The notes under the pieces were generated by a model, which made no database searches, was not told the origin of the DNA, and was given only the letters and a program-made list of their open reading frames with translations. DNA of 7,545 nt from Flavobacteriaceae bacterium. Lineage in GTDB: Bacteria; Bacteroidota; Bacteroidia; Flavobacteriales; Flavobacteriaceae. Made by a program: the position numbers and the translations under genes. Location: the NCBI GenBank assembly GCA_018674025.1, contig JABHBC010000252.1, forward strand, positions 1 through 7,545. The letters run 5' to 3'. How positions within the stretch are numbered: position 1 is the stretch's first letter; each line of letters starts with the position of its first letter. Positions 1 through 7,118 of the stretch are shown here, in pieces.

Positions 1-243
1 AACATTATCATAATTTAATTGAAGATTTTTTATATGATTTTTAGCTCTTGTAACATGTTCATCATTTTGCTTAATAGGCATTTCAACACATATTACTTCA
101 AGTCCAGTTTTCGCACATAAAGTGGAAGTAACAGCAGAGTCTATTCCACCTGAAATGCCGACAACAAAACCTGATATTTTATTTGTTTGAGCATAATTTT
201 TTAGCCAATCGACTATAAACTCTGAAACTTTCTCCGTTTTCAT
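1..243 (-). CDS. nadE: NAD synthetase, N-terminal part (runs off the left edge)
   Basis: The minus-strand frame opens with ATG at 243 and is still open at base 1, giving the first 81 residues. NAD synthetase amidates nicotinate adenine dinucleotide to NAD+ with ATP, the last step of NAD synthesis in the cytoplasm. The diagnostic feature is the ATP-pyrophosphatase P-loop SGGIDSA at residues 31-37, preceded by the hydrophobic strand GFVVGI. The synthetase domain begins almost at residue 1, with no N-terminal nitrilase-like glutaminase domain. That suggests the short form, which in other bacteria uses free ammonia or an external nitrogen donor. Other P-loop pyrophosphatases (GuaA, asparagine synthetase) share the motif, but the surrounding residues, such as VEMPIKQ about 23 residues later, fit NadE better. 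The gene is divergent from gldB. Confidence 0.88.
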   Translation of the reverse strand, partial: MKTEKVSEFIVDWLKNYAQTNKISGFVVGISGGIDSAVTSTLCAKTGLEVICVEMPIKQNDEHVTRAKNHIKNLQLNYDNV

Positions 244-274
244 AAAATATATATTATTTATCTAATAAGAATCT

Positions 275-282
275 TACATTTG
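275..282 (+). promoter_or_regulatory. Predicted gldBC promoter, -7 element
   Basis: TACATTTG at 275-282 matches the Bacteroidota consensus TAnnTTTG exactly. A weak -33 candidate, TTA at 254-256, lies 18 bp upstream (consensus TTG). Transcription would begin near 288-290, about 37 nt before the GTG start of gldB. By hand estimate, an exact match should occur by chance in well under a tenth of gaps this size on one strand at this base composition. This makes the call plausible but not proven. Confidence 0.45.
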
Positions 283-287
283 TAGAA

Positions 288-295
288 CAAAAATA
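288..295 (-). promoter_or_regulatory. Predicted nadE promoter, -7 element
   Basis: Read on the minus strand, 295-288 is TATTTTTG, an exact match to the Bacteroidota -7 consensus TAnnTTTG. It would start transcription near 281, leaving a leader of roughly 38 nt before the nadE ATG at 243. No good TTG -33 element is present at the expected distance; the nearest is a TTA at 314-312. The call therefore rests on the -7 match and its position. The site lies just beyond the predicted gldB promoter element on the other strand. Confidence 0.42.
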
Positions 296-326
296 TATAT
301 TAAAACATTAATAAAAGTTATTATCT

Positions 327-1274
327 GTGCATAAATTTTTAATCTTTTTATTTATTTTTTTAACATTGAGTTGTAATAACGTTAACACTCCAAATGTTAA
401 GGTTGAAATAGAACGATTCGAAGATATTTTTTTTAATACTGATGCTAATAATCTTTATAAAGTAAAAGAAGATTTTTCTTTTTTATTCCCTCCCCAGTAT
501 GACGATCAAATATGGATTAACCGTTTAAAGGATACTATTCAAAATCAACTTTATAGTGAAGTAAATTTATCTTTTGGTGATTTTTCAGATCAAAAATATG
601 AGATTGAAAGTTTTTACGCTAATTACTTAGAATACGACTCTAAATATAAAATACCTAGATTAATTACTTTAACTACCGATGTTGATTATCGAAAGAAAAT
701 AATTTTAACTGACTCACTACTTTTAATTGGATTAGATAATTATTTGGGGGAAAATCATTTTTTTTATTCTTCATTTCCAAATTATATTAAAAGCACATTC
801 AATAAAGAAAATATTGTAATTGATATTGCAAAAGAATATGCTGTTTCAGTAGTTTCAGAAATAAAAGTGGATAATTATACTTTTATAGAAAAAATGATTA
901 ACCATGGAAAAATATTATTATTTACAAGTTCAATGTTAACTGACACAGAAGATTCAAAAATAATTGGTTACACAAATGAGGAATTTTCTTGGGCATTAAA
1001 AAACGAAAAAAATATCTGGGCTAATTTCATTAAAAATGAATACTTGTTCAGTAGTGATAATAATTTAGATAGTAGATTTATTAATTTGGCTCCATTTTCA
1101 AAATTTTATTTATCCATAGATAATGACTCTCCAAGTATGATCGGAAAGTTTATTGGTTGGAAAATTGTCAAATCTTTTATGAAAGTAAATTCTTCTAGTT
1201 TGAATGAATTAATTCAATATGACCCAATGTATATTTATAACAACTCAAAATATAAACCTAGCAATTATGAATGA
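327..1274 (+). CDS. gldB: Gliding motility lipoprotein GldB
   Basis: This encodes a 315-residue GldB-type lipoprotein. In Flavobacterium johnsoniae GldB is needed for gliding and helps keep other gliding/type IX secretion proteins stable. The start is GTG. An in-frame stop at 312-314 leaves no ATG upstream, and a later start would remove the signal peptide. Residues 3-15 are one basic residue plus a hydrophobic stretch ending in TLSC, with Cys16 as the lipid-attachment site; Thr at -3 is off-consensus. No acidic lipoprotein-export signal follows Cys16, so it probably faces the periplasm. Family-like segments are IERFEDIFF (28-36), LDNYLG (136-141), IIGYT (212-216) and the C-terminal block from RFINLAPFSKF (250-260) through IGKFIGWKIVKSFM (272-285). 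Much of the middle is divergent. The last 8 bp overlap gldC. Length and gldC adjacency both fit the family. Confidence 0.9.
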   Translation: MHKFLIFLFIFLTLSCNNVNTPNVKVEIERFEDIFFNTDANNLYKVKEDFSFLFPPQYDDQIWINRLKDTIQNQLYSEVNLSFGDFSDQKYEIESFYANYLEYDSKYKIPRLITLTTDVDYRKKIILTDSLLLIGLDNYLGENHFFYSSFPNYIKSTFNKENIVIDIAKEYAVSVVSEIKVDNYTFIEKMINHGKILLFTSSMLTDTEDSKIIGYTNEEFSWALKNEKNIWANFIKNEYLFSSDNNLDSRFINLAPFSKFYLSIDNDSPSMIGKFIGWKIVKSFMKVNSSSLNELIQYDPMYIYNNSKYKPSNYE

Positions 1275-1602
1275 TAGAAACTCAAAGATTGAAATCTCAG
1301 TTGATTTAGACGAAAATAAAATCCCCGAAAAGATATTTTGGTCAGCAGAAGATGGTAATATAAAAAATAAAGAATCTAAAGCTTTATTTTTATCAGTTTG
1401 GGACTCGGAAAAAAAAGAAAGTTTAAGAATAGACTTATGGACCAAAGAAATGCCATTAGATGAAATGAAAATTTTCTTCCATCAAACTTTAGTTGCAATG
1501 AGTGATACATTTAATCGTGCTACTCAAGATGAAAAAATGACTGCTACAATGAAAGATTTTTGTGATTATTTTGCCGAAAAGTTAAATTTAAAACAAAACT
1601 AA
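1267..1602 (+). CDS. gldC: Gliding motility protein GldC
   Basis: This is a 111-residue soluble protein with no signal peptide or membrane segment, so it is probably cytoplasmic. GldC assists gliding in F. johnsoniae but is less critical than GldB; its biochemical activity is unknown. The sequence is strongly conserved with GldC as I recall it: IPEKIFWSAEDG (19-30), LSVWDS (42-47), LRIDLWTKEMPLDEMK (53-68), FHQTLVAMSDTF (71-82) and MTATMKDFCDYFAEKL (91-106). The frame is open upstream to an ATG at 1219, but that start would add 16 unrelated residues inside gldB. The ATG at 1267 begins right at the conserved protein and overlaps the gldB stop in ATGAATGA, which suggests translational coupling. 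The stop codon at 1600-1602 is one base from the rodA stop. Confidence 0.95.
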   Translation: MNDRNSKIEISVDLDENKIPEKIFWSAEDGNIKNKESKALFLSVWDSEKKESLRIDLWTKEMPLDEMKIFFHQTLVAMSDTFNRATQDEKMTATMKDFCDYFAEKLNLKQN

Positions 1603-1603
1603 A

Positions 1604-2884
1604 TTACCACTCATTTAGCTTATTTGAATCTAATTTTATAAAAATAAAAAGTAATATTGTGAATGCCCATAAGCTAGATCCGCCATAACTAAAAAATGGA
1701 AGTGGTATTCCTATTGTTGGAACTAAACCCATAACCATACCGATATTTACTAAAAAATGAAAAAAGAGTATTGAAGCAACTGAATAACCATAAACTCTAC
1801 TAAATTGATTTTTTTGAAGCTCAGAGAGATGAAGTATCCGAAGTAATAGTAAAATAAATAATATCACTATAAAACTACTTCCAATAAACCCCCATTCTTC
1901 TCCTACAGTACTAAAAATATAATCTGTTTGTTGTTCAGGAACAAATTTACCAATAGTCCTAGTTCCTTCTAAGTAACCTTTTCCTATCCAACCTCCAGAG
2001 CTAATGGCTTTTTCAGATTCGTTTAGATTGTATAAAATGGTTCTTTTCATTTTTTCTATTTCCTCAGGATTGTTTTCAAGCCTAAGCCATAGACTAATTC
2101 TATTCTTTTGATGCTGTTTAATTACATTATTATAAAAATAATTTATGCTAGTGGAAAGAGTGACAGCTATAAATAATATACCAATATGTTTTAGTAATGA
2201 GTTTCTTTTCTTTTTGGTTCTGATATAATTTAAGAACAAAATTACGAATGAAATTAAAAATGTAGTTGATAATGAAAATTTGATCGTAGATACAACAAGT
2301 AAGAATATTAAACTAATTGTGTATAAATATATCTTGGGTATTCCTTCTCTAAATAGAACAAAGAAAAAAGCTAAATAAACAAGTGTACTCCCTGTGTCAT
2401 TTTGTAATATTATTAAAGTAGCTGGTAGAAATATTATTACAAGCAATTTAACTTGATGATTAATAAGTTTAATATTTGTTTGTAAATCACTTATGAATTT
2501 AGCAACTGCCAATGAAGTTGCTACTTTTGCAAATTCACTAGGTTGTATTGTAAAGGAACCTAAGCCATACCATGATGTAGATCCGTTAACTGTTTTACCA
2601 AAAATAAATAGTCCAATTAATGATATTATAGAAATGAAATAAAAGATACTAGCAAATCTTTCATAAAATTTAGCCTCTATACTCAAGGTTATAAGAATTA
2701 GAACAGAAGAGAGTAAAATAAATATTATTTGTTTTCCGTAAAGCTCATTTAAATTAAAAATACTATCGATATTTCCAGATAAGCTAGATGAAAAAATATT
2801 CCCCCAGCCAAAGCCAACAAGAAGAACATATAATATTATTAAAACTTTATCAACCTTAAATACATTTTTTCTATCGCCAATCAT
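1604..2884 (-). CDS. rodA: RodA, SEDS-family peptidoglycan glycosyltransferase
   Basis: This 426-residue polytopic inner-membrane protein has roughly ten hydrophobic segments. RodA polymerises glycan strands from lipid II during side-wall growth and works as a pair with PBP2. SEDS hallmarks are visible in order: SWYGLG with IQPSEFAK (104-120), LQNDTGSTLVY (160-170), AISSGGWIGKGYLEGTRT (293-310), FVPEQQTDYIF (314-324) followed by GEEWGF (328-333), and the end motif PTIGIPLPFFSYGGSS (389-404). Asp321 in the PEQQTD motif corresponds to the catalytic Asp of RodA. RodA is favoured over FtsW because the gene directly follows PBP2 and lies in the mre operon. The start codon overlaps the mrdA stop by one base (TAATG). 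E. coli RodA is about 370 residues; the extra length appears to lie mainly in the charged linker around residues 220-290. Confidence 0.95.
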   Translation of the reverse strand: MIGDRKNVFKVDKVLIILYVLLVGFGWGNIFSSSLSGNIDSIFNLNELYGKQIIFILLSSVLILITLSIEAKFYERFASIFYFISIISLIGLFIFGKTVNGSTSWYGLGSFTIQPSEFAKVATSLAVAKFISDLQTNIKLINHQVKLLVIIFLPATLIILQNDTGSTLVYLAFFFVLFREGIPKIYLYTISLIFLLVVSTIKFSLSTTFLISFVILFLNYIRTKKKRNSLLKHIGILFIAVTLSTSINYFYNNVIKQHQKNRISLWLRLENNPEEIEKMKRTILYNLNESEKAISSGGWIGKGYLEGTRTIGKFVPEQQTDYIFSTVGEEWGFIGSSFIVILFILLLLRILHLSELQKNQFSRVYGYSVASILFFHFLVNIGMVMGLVPTIGIPLPFFSYGGSSLWAFTILLFIFIKLDSNKLNEW

Positions 2885-4746
2885 TATTGATTTATTTTAA
2901 AAGGCTTATCAAGAAAAGGTTTTTGATATTCTTCATCTAAACTTTTATTCATTACTAATTGTTCCATATTTTTTAAAGTAACCTCTCCCTTTATATATTT
3001 TTCAATCATTAACGAGGCTATTCTTCCTGCCCATCTTGATCCATAATAACCATTTTCTACCAATACAGATATTGCTATAGTTGGATTATCCTTAGGAGCA
3101 AAAGCTACAAAAATAGAATGATCTGTTAATTGAGTTTTTTTTCCATCTATTTTTGTGAAATTTTCAGCAGTTCCTGTTTTACCACAAATTTCGATGTCAG
3201 GAACTTGTAAAAACTTTGCAGTTCCAGATTTATATACTTTACTTAAGCCTTCAATTATTGGTTCAAAATGTGTACTATCGATTAAAGTATAATTTTTAGT
3301 TCTAAATTTTGAATTAATTTCTGAACCCTCAATTTTTTTTATAATATGTGGAGTATAATAATACCCTTTATTTGCTATTGCAGCGGTCATGTTTGCCAGC
3401 TGAATAGGAGTAACTAAAACTTCACCTTGACCTATAGAATTTGATAAAGTTGTTGTTGCCCCCCATTTAAAATCTGGATACCATTTATTATAAAAATCGA
3501 AATCTGGAATAATTCCTTTTTTACCTACTGAAAGATCATTATTTAAGTACTCACCAAGACCAAAGCTCTTCATTTGATTACTCCAGTTATCGAAGGCTTC
3601 TTTAGTGGGTGACTTAGTATCAATTGTTTTTCTATATGCATTAGCAAAATATGAGTTGCATGATAATGATAATGCATTGCTTAAGTTTCTATAGCCACCA
3701 CCGCAATGGCATTGCATTTTACGTTTTTCTTTTCCATACTGGTAGTAATTGTTACAAAATATTGATGTTTTTTCTGTAATCGCTTTTTCTTGTAAAGCTG
3801 ACAGCCCTACTAAAATTTTAAATGGAGATCCTGGAGCATGCATATTTAATAGACTTTTATCTATTAGGGGCTTATAGATACTATCTCTGTATAAATCCAT
3901 GTAATTCTCAGATCTATTTCTCCCAATTAATAAGTTTGGATTATATGACGGAGCAGAAACTAAACTAAGTATTTCACCATTGCTAGGATCAATAGCAACT
4001 ATGCCTCCTTTTTTTCCATTCATTAATTGCTCACCATAATCTTGTAATTCAGAATCTATTGTTATGGTTAGGTCTTTTCCTGCAATTGGAATAATATCTA
4101 GTTCACCATTTTTAAAACTTCCAACATCTCTATTAAACCTGTCCTTTTGAATGAACTTTATCCCTTTAATTCCTCTTAGTTCTTCTTCATAGGATATTTC
4201 AACTCCTTGTTTACCAATTAAATCCCCCATTAAATAATAATCATCCTTTTCTATAATTGAATTATTCACTTCAGCTATATAACCAAGGACATTAGCACCA
4301 ATGTTAGTGTTATACTCACGTAAATTTCTTTTTTGAATATAAAAACCTTCAAATTTCCTTATTTTTTCTGATAAAAACCCGTAATCTTCTTTTGATAAAT
4401 GAGCTAAAAAAACCTGTGGAATTCTAGGGGAATAGTTTTTGGTCCTATTATATTTTTTAACTAAAAAATCTTTATCTATTTTGAGTAGATTACAAAATTC
4501 AATTGTATCAAATGTTTTTACTTCTCTTGGGATAATCATTACATCATAAGAGGGTTGATTGGAAACTAATAATTTATTGTTTCTATCAAAAATATATCCT
4601 CTTTTAGGGTATGTAAAAACTTTCCTTATTGCATTATCTTCAAATATGTTATATTCTTTATTTGAATAAACTTGAAGATAAAACAGTCTTGAAATGAATA
4701 AAATTCCAACAAAAATTACTGAAATATATAGAAGAGATTTTCTCAT
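2884..4746 (-). CDS. mrdA: Penicillin-binding protein 2 (elongasome DD-transpeptidase)
   Basis: This is a 620-residue class B PBP that cross-links peptidoglycan made by RodA. A single N-terminal membrane anchor (residues 4-23) precedes the pedestal/dimerisation domain, which carries RGYIFDRNNKLLVSNQPSYD (49-68) and the LRG-containing segment at 182-196. The transpeptidase domain has all three active-site motifs: SPFK (Ser307 nucleophile, Lys310), SCN (362-364) and KTGT (523-526). The family GQG motif is at 439-441. Between the first two motifs are Cys331, Cys346, His347 and Cys348, and Cys363 is the middle residue of SCN; these may bind a metal (see findings). The start overlaps the mreD stop by ATGA and the stop overlaps rodA. 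PBP2 rather than FtsI is called from the mre/rodA neighbourhood and the overall motif pattern. A hydrophilic tail of about 30 residues follows the domain. Confidence 0.95.
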   Translation of the reverse strand: MRKSLLYISVIFVGILFISRLFYLQVYSNKEYNIFEDNAIRKVFTYPKRGYIFDRNNKLLVSNQPSYDVMIIPREVKTFDTIEFCNLLKIDKDFLVKKYNRTKNYSPRIPQVFLAHLSKEDYGFLSEKIRKFEGFYIQKRNLREYNTNIGANVLGYIAEVNNSIIEKDDYYLMGDLIGKQGVEISYEEELRGIKGIKFIQKDRFNRDVGSFKNGELDIIPIAGKDLTITIDSELQDYGEQLMNGKKGGIVAIDPSNGEILSLVSAPSYNPNLLIGRNRSENYMDLYRDSIYKPLIDKSLLNMHAPGSPFKILVGLSALQEKAITEKTSIFCNNYYQYGKEKRKMQCHCGGGYRNLSNALSLSCNSYFANAYRKTIDTKSPTKEAFDNWSNQMKSFGLGEYLNNDLSVGKKGIIPDFDFYNKWYPDFKWGATTTLSNSIGQGEVLVTPIQLANMTAAIANKGYYYTPHIIKKIEGSEINSKFRTKNYTLIDSTHFEPIIEGLSKVYKSGTAKFLQVPDIEICGKTGTAENFTKIDGKKTQLTDHSIFVAFAPKDNPTIAISVLVENGYYGSRWAGRIASLMIEKYIKGEVTLKNMEQLVMNKSLDEEYQKPFLDKPFKINQ

Positions 4747-5246
4747 CTTTCATTTGTTTTAAAAAGATAGCTAAATAAAATGCATAAAGTAATTGTAAAA
4801 ATACTTGACATAAATACCCTCTCAAAAATAAATAATGTTTTAGATAAGTTAAAAATTTCAAGACTAAATAAGACCGTGTGATGCATTACAGTTAGCAAAG
4901 AGAGATATATTAATTTATTTTTAAAATCAATGTTTTTAAATTTTATAACCATATGTATATATGCCAACCCAAAGGAAATCTTTAATACAGAAGGTCTTAA
5001 ATATGCGATTGTTACTGATGCAGCTGCATGTAACCCTAGAGTATCGCTAAAAATATCGATTAAAAGACCGATGATAAACGAAATGAAAATAAAGAAAAGT
5101 CTGTCATTTTTTATAGGGTAATATGCCACAAAAATTATGTATACAAATGGATTTATATAACCCAATAAATTTATGTTGTTAAATATTATTGTTTGTGCAA
5201 TAATTAGTAAAATTGCCGTTAAGATATTTCTAGTGATATTATTCAT
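4743..5246 (-). CDS. mreD: Rod shape-determining membrane protein MreD
   Basis: This is a 167-residue, highly hydrophobic protein with about five membrane segments (near 8-23, 32-42, 50-68, 112-132 and 145-162). MreD is the integral-membrane link between MreB/MreC and the PBP2-RodA synthase; no enzymatic activity is known. Segments typical of Bacteroidota MreD, as I recall them, are INPFVYI (31-37), GLLIDIFSDTLGLHAAAS (60-77) and AYLRPSVLK (81-89), and a His-His pair at 122-123. MreD is poorly conserved across phyla, so its position between mreC and mrdA carries much of the weight. The ATG overlaps the mreC stop by 8 bp (ATGAATAA) and the TGA overlaps the mrdA start by 4 bp (ATGA). Confidence 0.92.
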   Translation of the reverse strand: MNNITRNILTAILLIIAQTIIFNNINLLGYINPFVYIIFVAYYPIKNDRLFFIFISFIIGLLIDIFSDTLGLHAAASVTIAYLRPSVLKISFGLAYIHMVIKFKNIDFKNKLIYLSLLTVMHHTVLFSLEIFNLSKTLFIFERVFMSSIFTITLCILFSYLFKTNER

Positions 5247-6024
5247 TGAGTTTCTTAAGTTCTGCTAAATGATTATTCTTTATCACGTATACGTTTTTAA
5301 TACTGGTCATATCATTAAATAAACTTATCTCTGCTTCAATATAGTTTTGTGTATCATCAAGTTTATAAGATAAAACATTACCTATCAATATACCTTCTGG
5401 AAAAATAAATGAATTGCCACCTGTAATAATGGTGTCTCCAATATTTATTTTAGTTTGTTTTGGTAAATCCATAAGCTGAATTGTGGAATTGCTTATTCCG
5501 TTCCAATTTAAAACCCCAAAATGATTCGATTTTTTAAGTTTTGCATTTAAATTTAGTTTTGTATTTAGAATTGAAATTACTCTGCTATAGTTTTTTGAAA
5601 TTCTGTCGGTAACACCAATTATTCCTTTATTAGATACTACTCCCATGTCCTCCGCAATACTGTCTATATTTCCTGCATTAATTGTTAAGTAGTTGTTATT
5701 TAGATTATAACTATTTTTTATGACTTTGGAATTGAAAACCTCATATTTTAAACTATCATTTGATGTTGATGGGTAGTTATATATAATTTTTTTTAGATAT
5801 GTGTTTTCAGTATTTAAGCTTTCATTTTCATTCTTTAATTTAAAGTACGATGAGATAGAGCTAGTAGTTTCATATATATTTCCCGTAATGCTATTAGTAG
5901 AGTTAAGGACAATACTACTATGATATTTACTATTTGAAAATATTAGAAGTAATGAAAAAGAAAAAAGACTAAGAAATAAAATAAAATTTTTATTTCTGAC
6001 AAAAAAATCAATGATTTGACGCAT
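5239..6024 (-). CDS. mreC: Rod shape-determining protein MreC
   Basis: This is a 261-residue bitopic protein. A short basic cytoplasmic tail leads to one membrane anchor (about 13-30). A periplasmic helix/coiled coil follows (about 62-82, with NENESLNTENTYLKK), and then the beta-rich MreC core. Core motifs are YLTINAG (112-118), DMGVVSNKGIIGV (126-138), NYSRVISILN (145-154), GVLNWNG (170-176) and GDTIITGGNSFIFPEGILIG (196-215). MreC assembles in the periplasm and activates PBP2-RodA. The protein is rich in Asn and Ser, in line with the AT-rich coding. The start is 9 bp after the mreB stop, and the 3' end overlaps mreD. Confidence 0.95.
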   Translation of the reverse strand: MRQIIDFFVRNKNFILFLSLFSFSLLLIFSNSKYHSSIVLNSTNSITGNIYETTSSISSYFKLKNENESLNTENTYLKKIIYNYPSTSNDSLKYEVFNSKVIKNSYNLNNNYLTINAGNIDSIAEDMGVVSNKGIIGVTDRISKNYSRVISILNTKLNLNAKLKKSNHFGVLNWNGISNSTIQLMDLPKQTKINIGDTIITGGNSFIFPEGILIGNVLSYKLDDTQNYIEAEISLFNDMTSIKNVYVIKNNHLAELKKLNE

Positions 6025-6033
6025 AAGCTAATC

Positions 6034-7062
6034 TTATTTTATCAATACACTTTTGTATTTAGGTAAGTTTTTTAGAACAATCCCTGTACCTCTAACAACA
6101 GCTCTTAATGGATCTTCAGCTATGTATACTGGCAAATCTGTTTTTTTAGAAAGTCTTTTATCTAAGCCCCTTAACATTGATCCGCCTCCAGCTAAATAAA
6201 TACCAGTATTGTAGATGTCTGCTGCTAACTCTGGTGGGGTTTGTGATAATGTTTCCATTACAGAGTCTTCGATTCTTAATATAGACTTGTCTAATGCTTT
6301 GGCAATTTCTCTGAAAGAAATTTGAACCTGTTTAGGTTTTCCTGTAAGTAAATCTCTTCCTTGAACACTCATTTCATCTGGTGGGACATCTAAATCACCT
6401 GTAGCTGAACCTATTTGTATTTTTATTTTTTCTGCTGTTCTGTCACCAACATAAAGATTGTGTTGGGTTCTCATATAATATATTATATCATTTGTAAAAA
6501 CATCACCAGCAACTTTAACAGACTTGTCACAAACAATTCCACCTAGAGCAATAACTGCAATTTCTGTTGTTCCACCACCAATATCAACAATCATGTTTCC
6601 TTTTGGTTGCATTATATCTACTCCGATTCCAATTGCTGCAGCCATTGGTTCGTGAATTAAATAAACCTCTTTACCATTTACTCTTTCTGCAGATTCTTTA
6701 ACAGCTCTCATTTCTACCTCCGTAATTCCTGAAGGAATACAAATAACCATCCTTAATGCTGGAGAAAAAAACTTTTTTTTAAGAGCAGGTATACTTTTAA
6801 TAAATAAACTAATCATTTGTTCAGAAGCATCAAAATCAGCGATTACACCATCTTTTAATGGTCTAATAGTTTTGATATTCTCATGTGTTTTTCCTTGCAT
6901 TAAGTTAGCCTCATTGCCAACAGCAATTATCTTTCCTGAAACTCTATCACGCGCTACAATAGAAGGGCTATCAATTACAACTTTATCATTGTGAATAATG
7001 AGGGTGTTTGCAGTACCTAAATCTATTGCAATCTCTTCAGTTAAAAAATCAAAAAAGGACAT
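6034..7062 (-). CDS. mreB: Rod shape-determining protein MreB (actin homologue)
   Basis: This is a 342-residue, full-length MreB. It forms ATP-dependent filaments on the inner face of the membrane that orient side-wall synthesis. Actin-fold motifs are all present: phosphate-1 DLGTANTLI (14-22), HEPMAAAIG (137-145) with Glu138 at the catalytic position, phosphate-2 DIGGGTTEIAV (160-170) and the adenosine loop AGGGSMLRGL (291-300). The hydrophobic start MSFFDFL resembles the membrane-binding amphipathic N-terminus of Gram-negative MreB. The ATG at 7062 is preceded by an A-rich AATAA leader with no Shine-Dalgarno match and lies at the normal distance from DLGT. It is the first gene of the elongasome operon. 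It is by far the most conserved gene here and has the least AT-biased coding. Codons 95-97 form an A8G run discussed under findings. Confidence 0.98.
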   Translation of the reverse strand: MSFFDFLTEEIAIDLGTANTLIIHNDKVVIDSPSIVARDRVSGKIIAVGNEANLMQGKTHENIKTIRPLKDGVIADFDASEQMISLFIKSIPALKKKFFSPALRMVICIPSGITEVEMRAVKESAERVNGKEVYLIHEPMAAAIGIGVDIMQPKGNMIVDIGGGTTEIAVIALGGIVCDKSVKVAGDVFTNDIIYYMRTQHNLYVGDRTAEKIKIQIGSATGDLDVPPDEMSVQGRDLLTGKPKQVQISFREIAKALDKSILRIEDSVMETLSQTPPELAADIYNTGIYLAGGGSMLRGLDKRLSKKTDLPVYIAEDPLRAVVRGTGIVLKNLPKYKSVLIK

Positions 7063-7118
7063 TTATTAAAAAATTAAGTAAGTAAATCTATTCATATCCA
7101 ATATACGTAAAATCTGAC

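Noticed and set aside
742..765. Homopolymer runs G5 and T8 in gldB as signs of a phase-variable or broken gene
   Set aside because: The frame is intact, family motifs continue on both sides, and such short runs are common at this base composition.
1219..1266. An upstream ATG at 1219 as the gldC start
   Set aside because: It would add 16 residues with no GldC similarity, lying inside gldB. The ATG at 1267 starts the conserved protein and gives the family's normal length.
1245..1445. Minus-strand open frame of 66 codons opposite gldC
   Set aside because: It is antisense to highly conserved gldC codons, has no recognisable domain, and looks like a by-product of AT-rich coding.
4004..4015. AAAAAAAGGAGG on the minus strand inside mrdA, resembling a strong Shine-Dalgarno or slippage signal
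   Set aside because: It encodes the Lys-Lys-Gly-Gly of the PBP2 frame, no ATG follows at a suitable distance, and the GGAGG lies downstream rather than upstream of the A-run.
4658..4861. Minus-strand 67-codon frame across the mreD/mrdA junction
   Set aside because: It overlaps two well-supported genes on the same strand in another frame and has no family features.
4930..5121. Plus-strand 63-codon frame opposite mreD
   Set aside because: It is antisense to the conserved GLHAAAS/YLRP part of mreD and has no start context or domain support.
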